Notes under the pieces: generated by a model
The model's database searches: none
Told to the model about the DNA's origin: nothing
What the model saw: the letters and a program-made list of their open reading frames with translations, nothing else
Source: a virus
Direction: 5' to 3' (one strand)
IMG/VR virus record: IMGVR_UViG_3300043570_000986
Coordinates: 23,246 to 87,245 of that record
DNA: 64,000 nucleotides
Translations under genes and position numbers: made by a program
Shown here: piece after piece, positions 54,911 through 63,052 of the stretch
Position numbering within the stretch: the stretch's first letter is position 1
How the letters are laid out: every line of letters begins with the position of its first letter

Positions 54911-54975
54911 AAATAGGCTGTGGTCATTAATCACATTTAACTAATCCCTGTCCCGGCAGATTAACACCTAATTAT
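54911..54975 (-). promoter_or_regulatory. Structured 5' leader of the nucleotidyltransferase gene
   Basis: In minus-strand RNA the element opens TAATAATTAGGTGTTA and closes GACCACAGCCTATTTATT, the same outer segments as the primase leader at 47753-47838. It ends about 19 bases before the ATG. A G+C-rich inner part (CTGCCGGGACAGGG) contrasts with the surroundings. Confidence 0.55.
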
Positions 54976-54979
54976 TATA

Positions 54980-55468
54980 TTATTTTAATTTATCTGAAGT
55001 AATCTTAACTGCTGCTAAAATTTGTTTAATACTATAAATAGCATTTAACTTAACAACTCCTTCAGAGAAATAATCACCAACTGATTCTACATCATCAATT
55101 TTATTAAATTCATTCATGATTTCATTTATCTTAGAAGCTTCTACTTTAGAATCTTCATAGTTAACAAAATCTAATGCATACTTAACTAATTCATCTTGAA
55201 CTTTACTAGTTGGTTTACTAGGTGCTGATACATAAGATTTAGCAGTATCATTAATAGCTGCTATTACACTAGCTTTAATTACTTCTAAATTATCAACTTT
55301 ACTTGCTGTAAAGTTTTTGTCTTTAATTGCTTCTGCAAACTTAACAATATATTCTGCTGCTTTTTGTTGTTTAACAAAAGCTTCATGATTTACTGGTTTC
55401 TTAGAGTCTTTACTGATTAAGTAACCTGCTGCATTTAATTCTAACTGTTTTGCTGTTAAAAATTCCAT
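54980..55468 (-). CDS. Hypothetical helical protein next to the VWA gene
   Basis: 162 residues, helical and Lys/Ala-rich with no Trp. It starts MEFLTAKQLELNAAGYLISK. There is a loop with Pro/Ser (SAPSKPTSK) near the middle. No family is recognised. It is downstream of the MoxR/VWA pair and probably on the same mRNA, so it could be a client or partner. Confidence 0.5.
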   Translation of the reverse strand: MEFLTAKQLELNAAGYLISKDSKKPVNHEAFVKQQKAAEYIVKFAEAIKDKNFTASKVDNLEVIKASVIAAINDTAKSYVSAPSKPTSKVQDELVKYALDFVNYEDSKVEASKINEIMNEFNKIDDVESVGDYFSEGVVKLNAIYSIKQILAAVKITSDKLK

Positions 55469-55497
55469 TTTTTGTTTTTGGGTTTTAGGGTTTATAT

Positions 55498-56433
55498 TTA
55501 TTTGTTTATTGTATTAATCCAACTTCTCACTATGTTTGTATTTTTAGGTTCAAAACACCTAGCATAGCCAGTAATATTGTTACTTGTTTTTTCAGTATGT
55601 AATGAATGTAAAGTTTGAACTTTAAAATTACATACATCTCCATTCTTAGCATAATATGAAGGAGCATCATTATCACCAAAAGAAATAACGGTATTATATT
55701 CTTTGTGTTCTTTAATAATTTCTAAATACATTTCTCCTTCATTACCACCACCATATGACTTTACAGCTCCTACAATGTCAGTATTAGGTACATCATCATA
55801 ATCTATTAAATAACTTCTTCTACCTGTTAAGATTACATCTGCATAGAATTTCTTAGACATTAACTTAGCCAAATTAGTAATAGTTAATACTACTGATGGA
55901 GGCATAGATGATGAAATATCTAGTATTAATAGATTCTTCATATTATGTTTAATGTTACCATAACCAATGTTTATTCCTAATTGTTTATTAAATGCTGTAG
56001 GATCAAAAGTAACTTCATCAATGATGTTAGTTTCAATACTAGCTTTAATATCTTCTAACCAAACTGGTAAGATTTTTAATTTAGATAATTCATCAAAGTC
56101 AACAAAATATTGATCTTCAACAAAGTTATCTATGTTTATTGCATATTGCCCTGATCCACCATGAGTATAGAATCCACCAGAATGTAGTTCATAATCTCTA
56201 ACATTATTATATCCAATCTTTCTTAAACAATCTAACCATTTAATTGGTATACCTGTATTTAAACAAGATTTGTATAATACTTGAAATTCTAAGAATACAG
56301 TTATAAACTTTAATTCTGCTTGAGTACCTATGATGTATGGTATCCCTTTAGGTAGATTTTTAAAATCTTCCTCATTTTCAATTAGAAATATTGGGGGTAT
56401 TTCTATTTTTTTACTTGTGATTTTTGTTATCAT
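55498..56433 (-). CDS. VWA-domain protein, MoxR partner
   Basis: 311 residues. LLILDISSSMPPS (168-180) carries the MIDAS metal-binding DxSxS motif with D172, S174 and S176. SFGDNDAP near 247-254 provides a later Asp. The N-terminal ~160 residues are specific to this protein. It overlaps the MoxR-type ATPase gene by 23 bases. MoxR/VWA pairs act as metal-insertion or complex-remodelling chaperones in bacteria, and the same logic may apply here. The phage target is unknown. Confidence 0.75.
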   Translation of the reverse strand: MITKITSKKIEIPPIFLIENEEDFKNLPKGIPYIIGTQAELKFITVFLEFQVLYKSCLNTGIPIKWLDCLRKIGYNNVRDYELHSGGFYTHGGSGQYAINIDNFVEDQYFVDFDELSKLKILPVWLEDIKASIETNIIDEVTFDPTAFNKQLGINIGYGNIKHNMKNLLILDISSSMPPSVVLTITNLAKLMSKKFYADVILTGRRSYLIDYDDVPNTDIVGAVKSYGGGNEGEMYLEIIKEHKEYNTVISFGDNDAPSYYAKNGDVCNFKVQTLHSLHTEKTSNNITGYARCFEPKNTNIVRSWINTINK

Positions 56434-57202
56434 TTTTTATTATTAGTTTTAGTAAATTTATATATTCAACTTCATCTCCTTTACTTACATTAATAGATTT
56501 AATATCTGTAGGAGATACTATTTTCTGACTAAGATAAGGGATTAACAAATCTCCATAAGGACTTTCTAAGTCACAACCAATTTGGTTTATTGCTTTTTCA
56601 ACACTTCTAGGAGTTACATAATCCCATGAGGCACTATCAAATTTTTCTTTATTAATCAAAGTACATAAATGAGTAGAGATACTATTAGGCATACCATATT
56701 TATTTTTCATCAAAGTTTGATATTCTGTAGAATTAAATTTCAAATCATATTTGATAAATCTTTCTTTAATCTGAGGAGTCAAGTTAATTAATCCTTGAGG
56801 ATTACTTGCTGCAACAATCATTACATCAGCTAACTTTCTACCTGAAGGTAACATTCTATCTTCTAACAAGTTTAATACAGCATCTAAAGTTTGTTTTAGA
56901 GTACCATTAAATACCTCGTCAAAAAATAATACATCACCATCTTTTAAAGAATCTAATTCATAACTATCATACACTAATAATTTACCACTTTTTACATCAG
57001 GCATAACCATACCTACTACCTCATTAGGCATTCTTTGACTTAGTGTTATCTTAACCATGTTAACACCTTTTTCTTCTACAAACTTTTTAATAATTGTAGT
57101 TTTACCTATCCCTGGATTTGACATGAATAAAGGTACAGTTTTTCTCCTTAATATCCTATTATCATAAGTCTTATTTAAGACATCAAGCATTTGTTTTTCC
57201 AT
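56411..57202 (-). CDS. MoxR-type AAA+ ATPase
   Basis: 263 residues. Walker A is SNPGIGKTT at 28-36, Walker B VLFFDEVFNG with D95-E96, and sensor 1 the Asn of VAASNPQGL. IKERFIKYDL supplies the Arg finger region. The DEVFNG-type Walker B and short length place it in the MoxR group. Its gene overlaps that of the VWA protein, the classical partner. It would use ATP hydrolysis to remodel or activate a target complex. Confidence 0.8.
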   Translation of the reverse strand: MEKQMLDVLNKTYDNRILRRKTVPLFMSNPGIGKTTIIKKFVEEKGVNMVKITLSQRMPNEVVGMVMPDVKSGKLLVYDSYELDSLKDGDVLFFDEVFNGTLKQTLDAVLNLLEDRMLPSGRKLADVMIVAASNPQGLINLTPQIKERFIKYDLKFNSTEYQTLMKNKYGMPNSISTHLCTLINKEKFDSASWDYVTPRSVEKAINQIGCDLESPYGDLLIPYLSQKIVSPTDIKSINVSKGDEVEYINLLKLIIKNDNKNHK

Positions 57203-57211
57203 ATTTATTTT

Positions 57212-57661
57212 TTAAATTATTCCTCTTTTTTTTAAAAACTTTATTAAATAAGTCATACTTTCTTTTTTAATCTTTTGTTTAGGTATCTCATAATCAAAAC
57301 AAGGTCTATATTCTTTTTGAAAATACTCATCAGTTACTCCAGAATCTTCATTGTTAACATAATACCTTGGTGCAGAATGCAATTCATTTATTTTAGTAAT
57401 TTGAGTAATTTTAGGAGTATTATGAGGTGCTTTAGTATATTCATCATTAATATCATAAACCCAATCTCCTACTTTATAAGGATAATGTAATAATTGAAAA
57501 TGTCCTTTTTCAAAATGTTTAATTACAACATCAACAGGATCATGTCCTACATCAGATTTATTATCGTTAAAATAAACTTCAACATTATTATTATAAATAT
57601 CAGAAACATAACCTTTTTTACCTGATCCAGATAAATATTTCATTCCTTCTCTTATTTCCAT
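57212..57661 (-). CDS. Hypothetical protein with SH3-like beta start
   Basis: 149 residues. The opening MEIREGMKYLSGSGKKGYVS, followed by NVEVYFND, suggests a small beta-barrel; YKVGDWVYDI is a second similar strand pair. The C-terminus is basic (KQKIKKESMTYLIKFLKKRG). It lies between the polymerase and MoxR genes, one base after the polymerase leader region. No family is recognised. Confidence 0.5.
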   Translation of the reverse strand: MEIREGMKYLSGSGKKGYVSDIYNNNVEVYFNDNKSDVGHDPVDVVIKHFEKGHFQLLHYPYKVGDWVYDINDEYTKAPHNTPKITQITKINELHSAPRYYVNNEDSGVTDEYFQKEYRPCFDYEIPKQKIKKESMTYLIKFLKKRGII

Positions 57662-57662
57662 A

Positions 57663-59495
57663 TTAAAATAAACTTAATTGTAAATTATTACTTATTTGAT
57701 TAATAATTTTATTAATTTCAGCAATATAAAATTTATAGTTAATATCTGTAGGAAATACATCTGGATTATGATTGTTGTAAATCATTACACCTGAATCTTT
57801 CAATAAATGATTAGATTTACCTTCTCTACATTTGTAGATATAACCACCTTTAGTTGAAGCATAAAACCTATTTAATCTTTGTTGTTTAGATTTAATAAAA
57901 TTAGGTGAAGTCCATTCAACATGATAAGATTTATCTACTTTTTGTGAACAACAAAAATCAAATATATTTGTATGTGATTCAACAAATTGTTTAACAGGTA
58001 CATTATCTATGTAATAAGCTTTTAATGCTTTAGGTATAATAAGATAATCTACACTATTACCTAATTCAGGCTTTTCAACAAACAAACCTTTTTGTTTAAG
58101 TTTAGATCCTTCAGCTAAATAATTATTTACATTCATGTAGATAATTTTTTGATAAGTATCATGCTCAAACTCTAAGTTAAATTCTTTACCAACTTGATCA
58201 ATAATTTGTTTATATTCTAACACTTTATCTTTAGGTACAATAACTTCTATACCATCTGTATTTGCACTAATTACTTGATAATCAGCTAATATCAATCTTT
58301 CTATTGCCATAGTAAGAATTAATTGACCCATCAATCTAAGTTTCATTGCACCTTCTGGATAATATAACCAAGAATATTTATTATCAATCATACCTGAAGT
58401 TGAATTAAGAATTAACTTTAACAAAGCATCTTTAGATTTATCTTTATTCTTTTTAGCTTCAATTCTATCAGATTTAACTTTAGTATATAAAGCTAATACT
58501 TCAGGTTGTCTTAAAAGATTATAGTTAATAATAAGATTTGGATATAAACTAGCTACATCACTTGTTATTATACAATTATCATCATCTTCAAAATAAGATT
58601 CATTTTTATTTACTGAATGTAAACCACCTTTACCATAAGTTAATTTTAATGTAGTATTGTTTTTAATTATAATGATTTCCTTGCTAAATTCATTTAAAGA
58701 ATCTGACATTTCATCATATAAATCTCTAAAACATTCCATTTTAAAATTAATTTCAGGTAATTCTAATTTATTAGTATGTTCAAACTTAAGTGATTTAACA
58801 TACTTTGGATCTTTTTTAGTTATCTTACAATATTCCTGTAACAATAATTCAGATGCCATTTTAGGTGCATCCCAACTATAACATTTTAAGTTATATGTTT
58901 CATTAATATATTGTCTTAACTTGACATCAGATAACATTGAATTATATAGTAATTCAGTTATACCTAAATCATGTACACTATTATAGTGCCTTAATTCATC
59001 AATTTGAGCATGATTTAAGCTCATTGCAGGATCAAATGGTAATTCCTGTACTACAGGATAATTAAGTTGAATAGCAAGCCCTTTAAGACTTAACTTTTTA
59101 CTTAATCTAAGCATTTTACTCCAATATAAAAATAGATCTATGTCTATCCATTTATTATGATATTTGTATTTACTTAATTCTTTGTCATTCCACCAAAAAT
59201 CATTTTGAATTATATAGTCTGACCATTCTTTAAGTTTTTGTAGATAATTATCCACATTATCTAATTTATTGTGGATAATATACATCAATATACAATCATC
59301 ATAATGTATTCCATTAAACGTAATAAGATATTGATTGAATTTATTAAAAAATTCTACAACTTTATCATACTCATTTATTCTATCTGAAATTTCCCAAACT
59401 ATTTTCTCTTTACTATCTACATCTTGAATAGCACAGAGAAAACAGTTTGAATAAACTTCAACATCACAAATTACTTTTTGCCATTTACTTCCCAT
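57663..59495 (-). CDS. Family B DNA polymerase
   Basis: 610 residues. Exonuclease motifs: D11-x-E13 in CDVEVYSN, NGIHYDD at 61-67, and Y171...D176 in YNSVHDLG. Polymerase motif A is D313 in TSDVASLYP, motif B LKLILNSTSG (359-368), and motif C ANTDGIEV with D414 (TDG replaces the usual DTD). It is short for the family, with a reduced palm/thumb as in several phage PolB enzymes. crAss-like phages carry PolA or PolB; this one has PolB. It overlaps its upstream neighbour by 11 bases. Confidence 0.85.
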   Translation of the reverse strand: MGSKWQKVICDVEVYSNCFLCAIQDVDSKEKIVWEISDRINEYDKVVEFFNKFNQYLITFNGIHYDDCILMYIIHNKLDNVDNYLQKLKEWSDYIIQNDFWWNDKELSKYKYHNKWIDIDLFLYWSKMLRLSKKLSLKGLAIQLNYPVVQELPFDPAMSLNHAQIDELRHYNSVHDLGITELLYNSMLSDVKLRQYINETYNLKCYSWDAPKMASELLLQEYCKITKKDPKYVKSLKFEHTNKLELPEINFKMECFRDLYDEMSDSLNEFSKEIIIIKNNTTLKLTYGKGGLHSVNKNESYFEDDDNCIITSDVASLYPNLIINYNLLRQPEVLALYTKVKSDRIEAKKNKDKSKDALLKLILNSTSGMIDNKYSWLYYPEGAMKLRLMGQLILTMAIERLILADYQVISANTDGIEVIVPKDKVLEYKQIIDQVGKEFNLEFEHDTYQKIIYMNVNNYLAEGSKLKQKGLFVEKPELGNSVDYLIIPKALKAYYIDNVPVKQFVESHTNIFDFCCSQKVDKSYHVEWTSPNFIKSKQQRLNRFYASTKGGYIYKCREGKSNHLLKDSGVMIYNNHNPDVFPTDINYKFYIAEINKIINQISNNLQLSLF

Positions 59496-59697
59496 CAGTT
59501 TGATAATATTGTTTAGCTGTTTGATACATGTGTAACATTAAAATGAACATGCCTTGATCTTGAGGAGGATTAATTGATCTATTAGATATATCTTGTTTAG
59601 TTTTATCAAAGATATATTTAACAATAACTTGTATTTGTTCTAATTCTCCGGGATTATGTTTAGATATAATTTCTAATACTTTATCTTTATTTATCAT
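59485..59697 (-). CDS. Small hypothetical protein upstream of the polymerase gene
   Basis: 70 residues, MINKDKVLEIISKHNPGELE onward, helical. It overlaps the polymerase gene by 11 bases and its upstream neighbour by four, so it is part of the polymerase mRNA. No family is recognised. Confidence 0.55.
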   Translation of the reverse strand: MINKDKVLEIISKHNPGELEQIQVIVKYIFDKTKQDISNRSINPPQDQGMFILMLHMYQTAKQYYQTDGK

Positions 59698-59918
59698 TCT
59701 ACACCTCCTTCAGGTAATTCTTCAGTTTGTTTAGATTTTAAATCTTCTACAAATTTCTCTTTCATTACTGAAAGACAAACTTCTTTGTAGCCACCACCTA
59801 ATAGAGGTAGCATTTCTTCTAATTCCTGAATTGTTTTTAAAGAATATTCTTTGTATTTAGTATGTAATTTAGCATGCTGTCTAATAGCTTGTGACAATGG
59901 TTGTCTTTTCTTTTGCAT
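59694..59918 (-). CDS. Small hypothetical early protein
   Basis: 74 residues, basic at the N-terminus (MQKKRQPLSQAIRQHAKLH) and acidic at the C-terminus. It contains LEEMLPLLGGGYKEVCLS. Overlap of four bases with the next gene. No family is recognised. Confidence 0.55.
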   Translation of the reverse strand: MQKKRQPLSQAIRQHAKLHTKYKEYSLKTIQELEEMLPLLGGGYKEVCLSVMKEKFVEDLKSKQTEELPEGGVE

Positions 59919-59919
59919 A

Positions 59920-60009
59920 TTATTTAATTTTAGTTTCTAAATATTTTTTGTATAATTCATAATTAAATGAATCCCACCATTTAGTTTGTAATAAGATATT
60001 TATATCCAT
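59920..60009 (-). CDS. Possible 29-residue peptide
   Basis: MDINILLQTKWWDSFNYELY then nine residues to the TAA. It overlaps the end of the upstream gene by 29 bases and ends just before the next start. The composition looks protein-like (two Trp, ordered hydrophobics), but length makes it uncertain. Confidence 0.3.
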   Translation of the reverse strand: MDINILLQTKWWDSFNYELYKKYLETKIK

Positions 60010-60469
60010 TTTTTAATATTAAATTATAATAATTAATATATTCTTTTTTGCTTACACGATGTACTATATAATTTAAAGGAAAATTTTTAATACAATCTTT
60101 AATTCTTTCTTCTTTAGATTTAAATTTATTAGTATTTCTTTCATAATATAACCAAGTTTCCCAATAATGATGTTGTTCTGGAGCAATAAATATAATAGCC
60201 ATTTGCCATTTAAAAAATACAAAACTCCATATTGGTGCCCATTCAAACCTATAATCAATTTCAGTCCATTTAGTTTTCCAACCTAATCCTACAAAATCAA
60301 AACCTATTTTTTTAGGAATTGCTTTTTGATAACCAGGTTTTTCTAAATCTTTAACCCATTTTCTCGGAAAGAAATATGGTGTTCCAATAGCTACCTTACC
60401 ACAATACCATTTTAATTTAAATGGTTTAAATGGTGACCATAATGCTTTTATAAATTCTAATTTATTCAT
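59981..60469 (-). CDS. Hypothetical aromatic-rich protein
   Basis: 162 residues with an exceptional number of Trp, Phe and Tyr (for example KWYCGKVAIGTPYFFPRKWV and WSFVFFKWQMAIIFIAP). The phrases GTPYFFPRKWV and FDFVGLGWKTKW recur in phage hypothetical proteins as I recall. There is no clear transmembrane helix, but several hydrophobic patches. It lies downstream of the radical SAM gene. The function is unknown. Confidence 0.55.
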   Translation of the reverse strand: MNKLEFIKALWSPFKPFKLKWYCGKVAIGTPYFFPRKWVKDLEKPGYQKAIPKKIGFDFVGLGWKTKWTEIDYRFEWAPIWSFVFFKWQMAIIFIAPEQHHYWETWLYYERNTNKFKSKEERIKDCIKNFPLNYIVHRVSKKEYINYYNLILKNGYKYLITN

Positions 60470-60480
60470 TTTATTTATTT

Positions 60481-61338
60481 TTAAAATATGTATCTAATTG
60501 TATTCCAAGGAATTATCTCATCATGTAGTTTTACAAAAGACTTTATGAAATCATTTTTTAAATCATGTCTATATCTTATGTTTAAACCACCATATTGAGA
60601 TACTTTGTTTTCTTGTATTGTAGGAACCCATAAATATTCTTCTTCACCTGGAATGTTATTAACAATGTTATAAACATGTTTATTTTCATTGTGAGTAAGA
60701 AATATTACTTCTGCTTTAACAACATTTTTATAACTAACATAATCATTAACCATGTGAAATAAATATTCATATTCTTCTAACCAGTTACCTGCAACTATTA
60801 CAGGACTAAAGTTAATATGAACATCATATCCTGCATCTATGAATGCATCAATAGCTTTAATTCTATCAATGATTTTAGATGTGTTAGGTTCTAATTTATC
60901 AGACATAATTTGTGGCATTAGACTAAATCTTATTCTAATCTTACCTTCAGGATTATAACCTGTTAAACTTGGGTTCACATACTTAGTAGCAAATGAACCC
61001 ATAGCTGTAGGATGTTGTTTAAAGAAGTCAAATATCTTTTGCCATTCATGATGTTTAGCATGTAATGCAAAATCTTCATTACATGAAATATCATAAGTAA
61101 TATAATCATTGTGTGTTTGATTAGGTTTTTCAACATCAGCAAAAGCACAATGATTATTAATTGCTGTAAGTATGTCCATTGTATTAGTTGCTACATCTAA
61201 ACCTTCAGGTTTATGTCTTTTCATATAGCAATATCCACAATTATATAAACAGCCATATCCAAAGCTTGGACTAATAAAATCAGTTGATCTACCTGATGGT
61301 CTAATCAACATAGATTTTCTTTTAATTTTTTCTAGCAT
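60481..61338 (-). CDS. Radical SAM protein resembling spore photoproduct lyase
   Basis: 285 residues. GCLYNCGYCYMKRH holds the iron-sulphur motif C30-x3-C34-x2-C37. The CxYCY spacing and later DISCNEDFALHAKHHEW, with Cys86, parallel the spore photoproduct lyase family, where a Cys in a similar S/TSC-x-D segment donates the hydrogen atom. The C-terminus IPWNTIRYIF also resembles that group. It may repair thymine damage in phage DNA or modify a base. The size is close to the lyase core. Substrate identity is inference. Confidence 0.7.
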   Translation of the reverse strand: MLEKIKRKSMLIRPSGRSTDFISPSFGYGCLYNCGYCYMKRHKPEGLDVATNTMDILTAINNHCAFADVEKPNQTHNDYITYDISCNEDFALHAKHHEWQKIFDFFKQHPTAMGSFATKYVNPSLTGYNPEGKIRIRFSLMPQIMSDKLEPNTSKIIDRIKAIDAFIDAGYDVHINFSPVIVAGNWLEEYEYLFHMVNDYVSYKNVVKAEVIFLTHNENKHVYNIVNNIPGEEEYLWVPTIQENKVSQYGGLNIRYRHDLKNDFIKSFVKLHDEIIPWNTIRYIF

Positions 61339-61660
61339 ATAATTTATATTGTTTTTCTGTTTTAATCATCATGTTTAATAATTCATTAGATAGTTTTTCA
61401 GCATTAGTTAATGCTTTGTTAGCTAATCTAGTTTCAATCATTACTTCTTTATGATTTTTAACATTGGCTCTACATTTAATGATATATTTTACAGCATTAA
61501 TGTATTCTGATTTATCATAACCATTAAGCAATCCTTGAGGATATTTGTTAATGTGTAATAATATACCATTTAATTCCCAATTACTTAGTTTACTAAGTAT
61601 TGTTGGTTTACCTTTGCAAAAATATAACATTTTGCAATACTTGTCAAGTAGTCTGTTCAT
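61322..61660 (-). CDS. Hypothetical helical protein before the radical SAM gene
   Basis: 112 residues from the ATG at 61660 (MNRLLDKYCKMLYFCKGKPT). An in-frame ATG at 61690 falls inside the terminator hairpin and is unlikely. It is helical, Lys/Leu/Asn-rich and overlaps the radical SAM gene by 17 bases. No family is recognised; a partner role is suggested only by overlap. Confidence 0.5.
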   Translation of the reverse strand: MNRLLDKYCKMLYFCKGKPTILSKLSNWELNGILLHINKYPQGLLNGYDKSEYINAVKYIIKCRANVKNHKEVMIETRLANKALTNAEKLSNELLNMMIKTEKQYKLYARKN

Positions 61661-61679
61661 CTTGTGATTGTTTTTTAAA

Positions 61680-61711
61680 TTAAAAACCACCTAGGACTTT
61701 CCTAAGTGGTT
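61680..61711 (-). terminator. Terminator of the tRNA-like RNA locus
   Basis: On the minus strand AACCACTTAGG-AAAGT-CCTAGGTGGTT forms an 11-bp stem (one wobble pair) followed by TTTAATTT. It lies about 25 bases beyond the tRNA-like 3' end. Confidence 0.75.
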
Positions 61712-61735
61712 ATTTGTTATTTACTTTTAATTAGA

Positions 61736-62090
61736 GAGATAATCAGGAGTCGAACCTGAGGCATCTTAAACACTATTGTGTTTTAAGAAGTTGCATCCTG
61801 GACCACACCAACTAGTATTTATGTTTCCATTATCCCATAGTGATGTCTTTCCATCAGTCATAACTTATCTTGCAGTTAACCGTGTTCCCTTTTATTTCAG
61901 AGACCAATCACCGCTTATGTTAAAGTGCTTTGCGGTAACACTATTTGTGAGCACAAGTTATCTCCTCTTACTATAAGATATGAATGAAGCCAAGCAGGGC
62001 ATCATATCTCCTTACCTGACGTGAATAGTCAATCAGAGACCCCAGCTAGGATTTTAGAGTCCAGCGGTGGCTTTACCTTGTGCTCAATAT
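61736..62090 (-). ncRNA. Structured RNA with a tRNA-like 3' end
   Basis: At 61743-61759 the minus strand reads TCAGG-TTCGACT-CCTGA, a perfect T-arm with canonical TTCRANY loop, followed directly by TTATCTC as the 3' acceptor strand. The exact complement GAGATAA occurs upstream at 61958-61964, and GGGATAA (one G-T pair) at 61820-61826. Neither yields a normal 75-90 base cloverleaf, so this is a tRNA with a large insertion, a tmRNA-like RNA or a tRNA mimic. Further stems are present: TGAGCACAAG/CTTGTGCTCA (10 bp, enclosing ~130 bases) and AGATATGA/TCATATCT. TCTTAAAACAC pairs with GTGTTTAAGA (one bulge) just before the T-arm. No protein frame is convincing. The 5' end is set by the upstream gene's stop. 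Confidence 0.65.
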
Positions 62091-62091
62091 T

Positions 62092-62406
62092 TTAATTTTC
62101 TATTAGTTTTAAATTACTTTCTTCAATTAATTCCATAATGTCAATCTTACCCAATTCAGTACATTCTTTCATTAGTTCTATTAATTGATTTAAACCATCT
62201 TGAGTAAAAGCAAATCTATCTAATCTATAACTTGTATATTCTAATGATTTAGTTTGTACTTCATTTAAAGTAACACCTTGAATTCCTTGATTAACATGGT
62301 AATATACATAATTTATAGTATATTTTGTTCCTTCAATAATCCAGTTTTCAGGTAGTATTTCATTAGGTTTATTTTTATCATTTATACATAAGCAAGGTAC
62401 ATTCAT
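62092..62406 (-). CDS. Hypothetical early protein
   Basis: 104 residues. It begins MNVPCLCINDKNKPNEILPE and contains EGTKYTINYVYYHVNQG. This start pattern (short Cys-containing strand, then N-WI-EG-x-YT) recurs in small phage proteins as I recall, with no function assigned. It is the gene directly upstream of the structured RNA. Confidence 0.55.
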   Translation of the reverse strand: MNVPCLCINDKNKPNEILPENWIIEGTKYTINYVYYHVNQGIQGVTLNEVQTKSLEYTSYRLDRFAFTQDGLNQLIELMKECTELGKIDIMELIEESNLKLIEN

Positions 62407-62408
62407 TT

Positions 62409-62534
62409 TTAATTTGTAGATTTTTTAATACTTAATTTGTAAAGTCTTTTTAATTCTTTAAGTTTAGCTTTCTCTTCTTTAGTTTTTTTAAAACATTCTC
62501 TGTCAATGTTTATTTTTTCTATTACTATTGCCAT
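62409..62534 (-). CDS. Small Lys-rich protein
   Basis: 41 residues, MAIVIEKINIDRECFKKTKE onward, with about a third Lys or Arg. It ends two bases before the next start and begins two bases after the preceding stop. Tight packing supports it as a real gene. The function is unknown; nucleic-acid binding is possible from charge. Confidence 0.5.
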   Translation of the reverse strand: MAIVIEKINIDRECFKKTKEEKAKLKELKRLYKLSIKKSTN

Positions 62535-62536
62535 AA

Positions 62537-62695
62537 TTAATCTATTATTTCTGTTTTTAATTTATCAATTTCTTTTTTTACTTTAGCAAACTGAACATTG
62601 TTTTTAAATGTTTGTGCTGTTAAATTTGGATGGTTCATGTAAAACATTGACCAAGAAAATAAATTCTCCATTTTTTTAAATTTTGATTCTTGCAT
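62537..62695 (-). CDS. Small hypothetical early protein
   Basis: 52 residues: MQESKFKKMENLFSWSMFYM, then a polar helical tail. It ends two bases before the next gene. No family is recognised. Confidence 0.5.
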   Translation of the reverse strand: MQESKFKKMENLFSWSMFYMNHPNLTAQTFKNNVQFAKVKKEIDKLKTEIID

Positions 62696-62723
62696 ATATT
62701 ATTTGTTTTTAATTTTTATTGTC

Positions 62724-62858
62724 TTATTTTTTACACATTTTACAGGTTAATTTATGATACTTATCTTGTACCCATAGTCCTAATAAAAGAACTAGAACTA
62801 TGGGTAGGCCAAGTGTTATCCAAAAGCCTATCCAGGCATAGTACATTATCTTTCTCAT
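62724..62858 (-). CDS. Small single-pass membrane protein with CxxC tail
   Basis: 44 residues. MRKIMYYAWIGFWITLGLPI opens a long hydrophobic helix (residues ~5-30), followed by a short tail with TCKMCKK. An inner-membrane early protein is likely. The CxxC could bind metal or form a disulphide. Confidence 0.5.
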   Translation of the reverse strand: MRKIMYYAWIGFWITLGLPIVLVLLLGLWVQDKYHKLTCKMCKK

Positions 62859-62875
62859 ATTAGTCTTGTTTGTTT

Positions 62876-63040
62876 TTAGTTGTTAATGTTTTGTTGTTCC
62901 ATTTCCAATGCTACTTTAAGAATATTATTTAATTCTTCGTAATATTCAATAAGAGAAATAGCTCCTAAAGCAAGTTTACCTCTTAAATCTTCTGATTTTG
63001 ACGCAAACCATTGTACTGGTGTTAATTTGTTTGTTTCCAT
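62876..63040 (-). CDS. Small early protein, member of a local paralogous set
   Basis: 54 residues, METNKLTPVQWFASKSEDLR onward. The opening resembles MEKQTAVEWFYQRIL at 63053-63256 and MEKQTAVEYLYERLE at 63651-63839, and the shared spacer AAACAAATAAAAATGGAA precedes the starts. So it is probably a diverged paralogue. No function is known. Confidence 0.5.
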   Translation of the reverse strand: METNKLTPVQWFASKSEDLRGKLALGAISLIEYYEELNNILKVALEMEQQNINN

Positions 63041-63052
63041 TTTTATTTGTTT

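Noticed and set aside
60073-60258. Second minus-strand ORF of 61 codons inside the aromatic-rich protein gene
   Set aside because: It is nested in a different frame of a longer gene without its own start context.
61776-61976. Plus-strand ORF of 66 codons in the tRNA-like RNA locus
   Set aside because: It runs antisense to a terminator-ended structured RNA, lies between minus-strand genes and has no A-rich leader.
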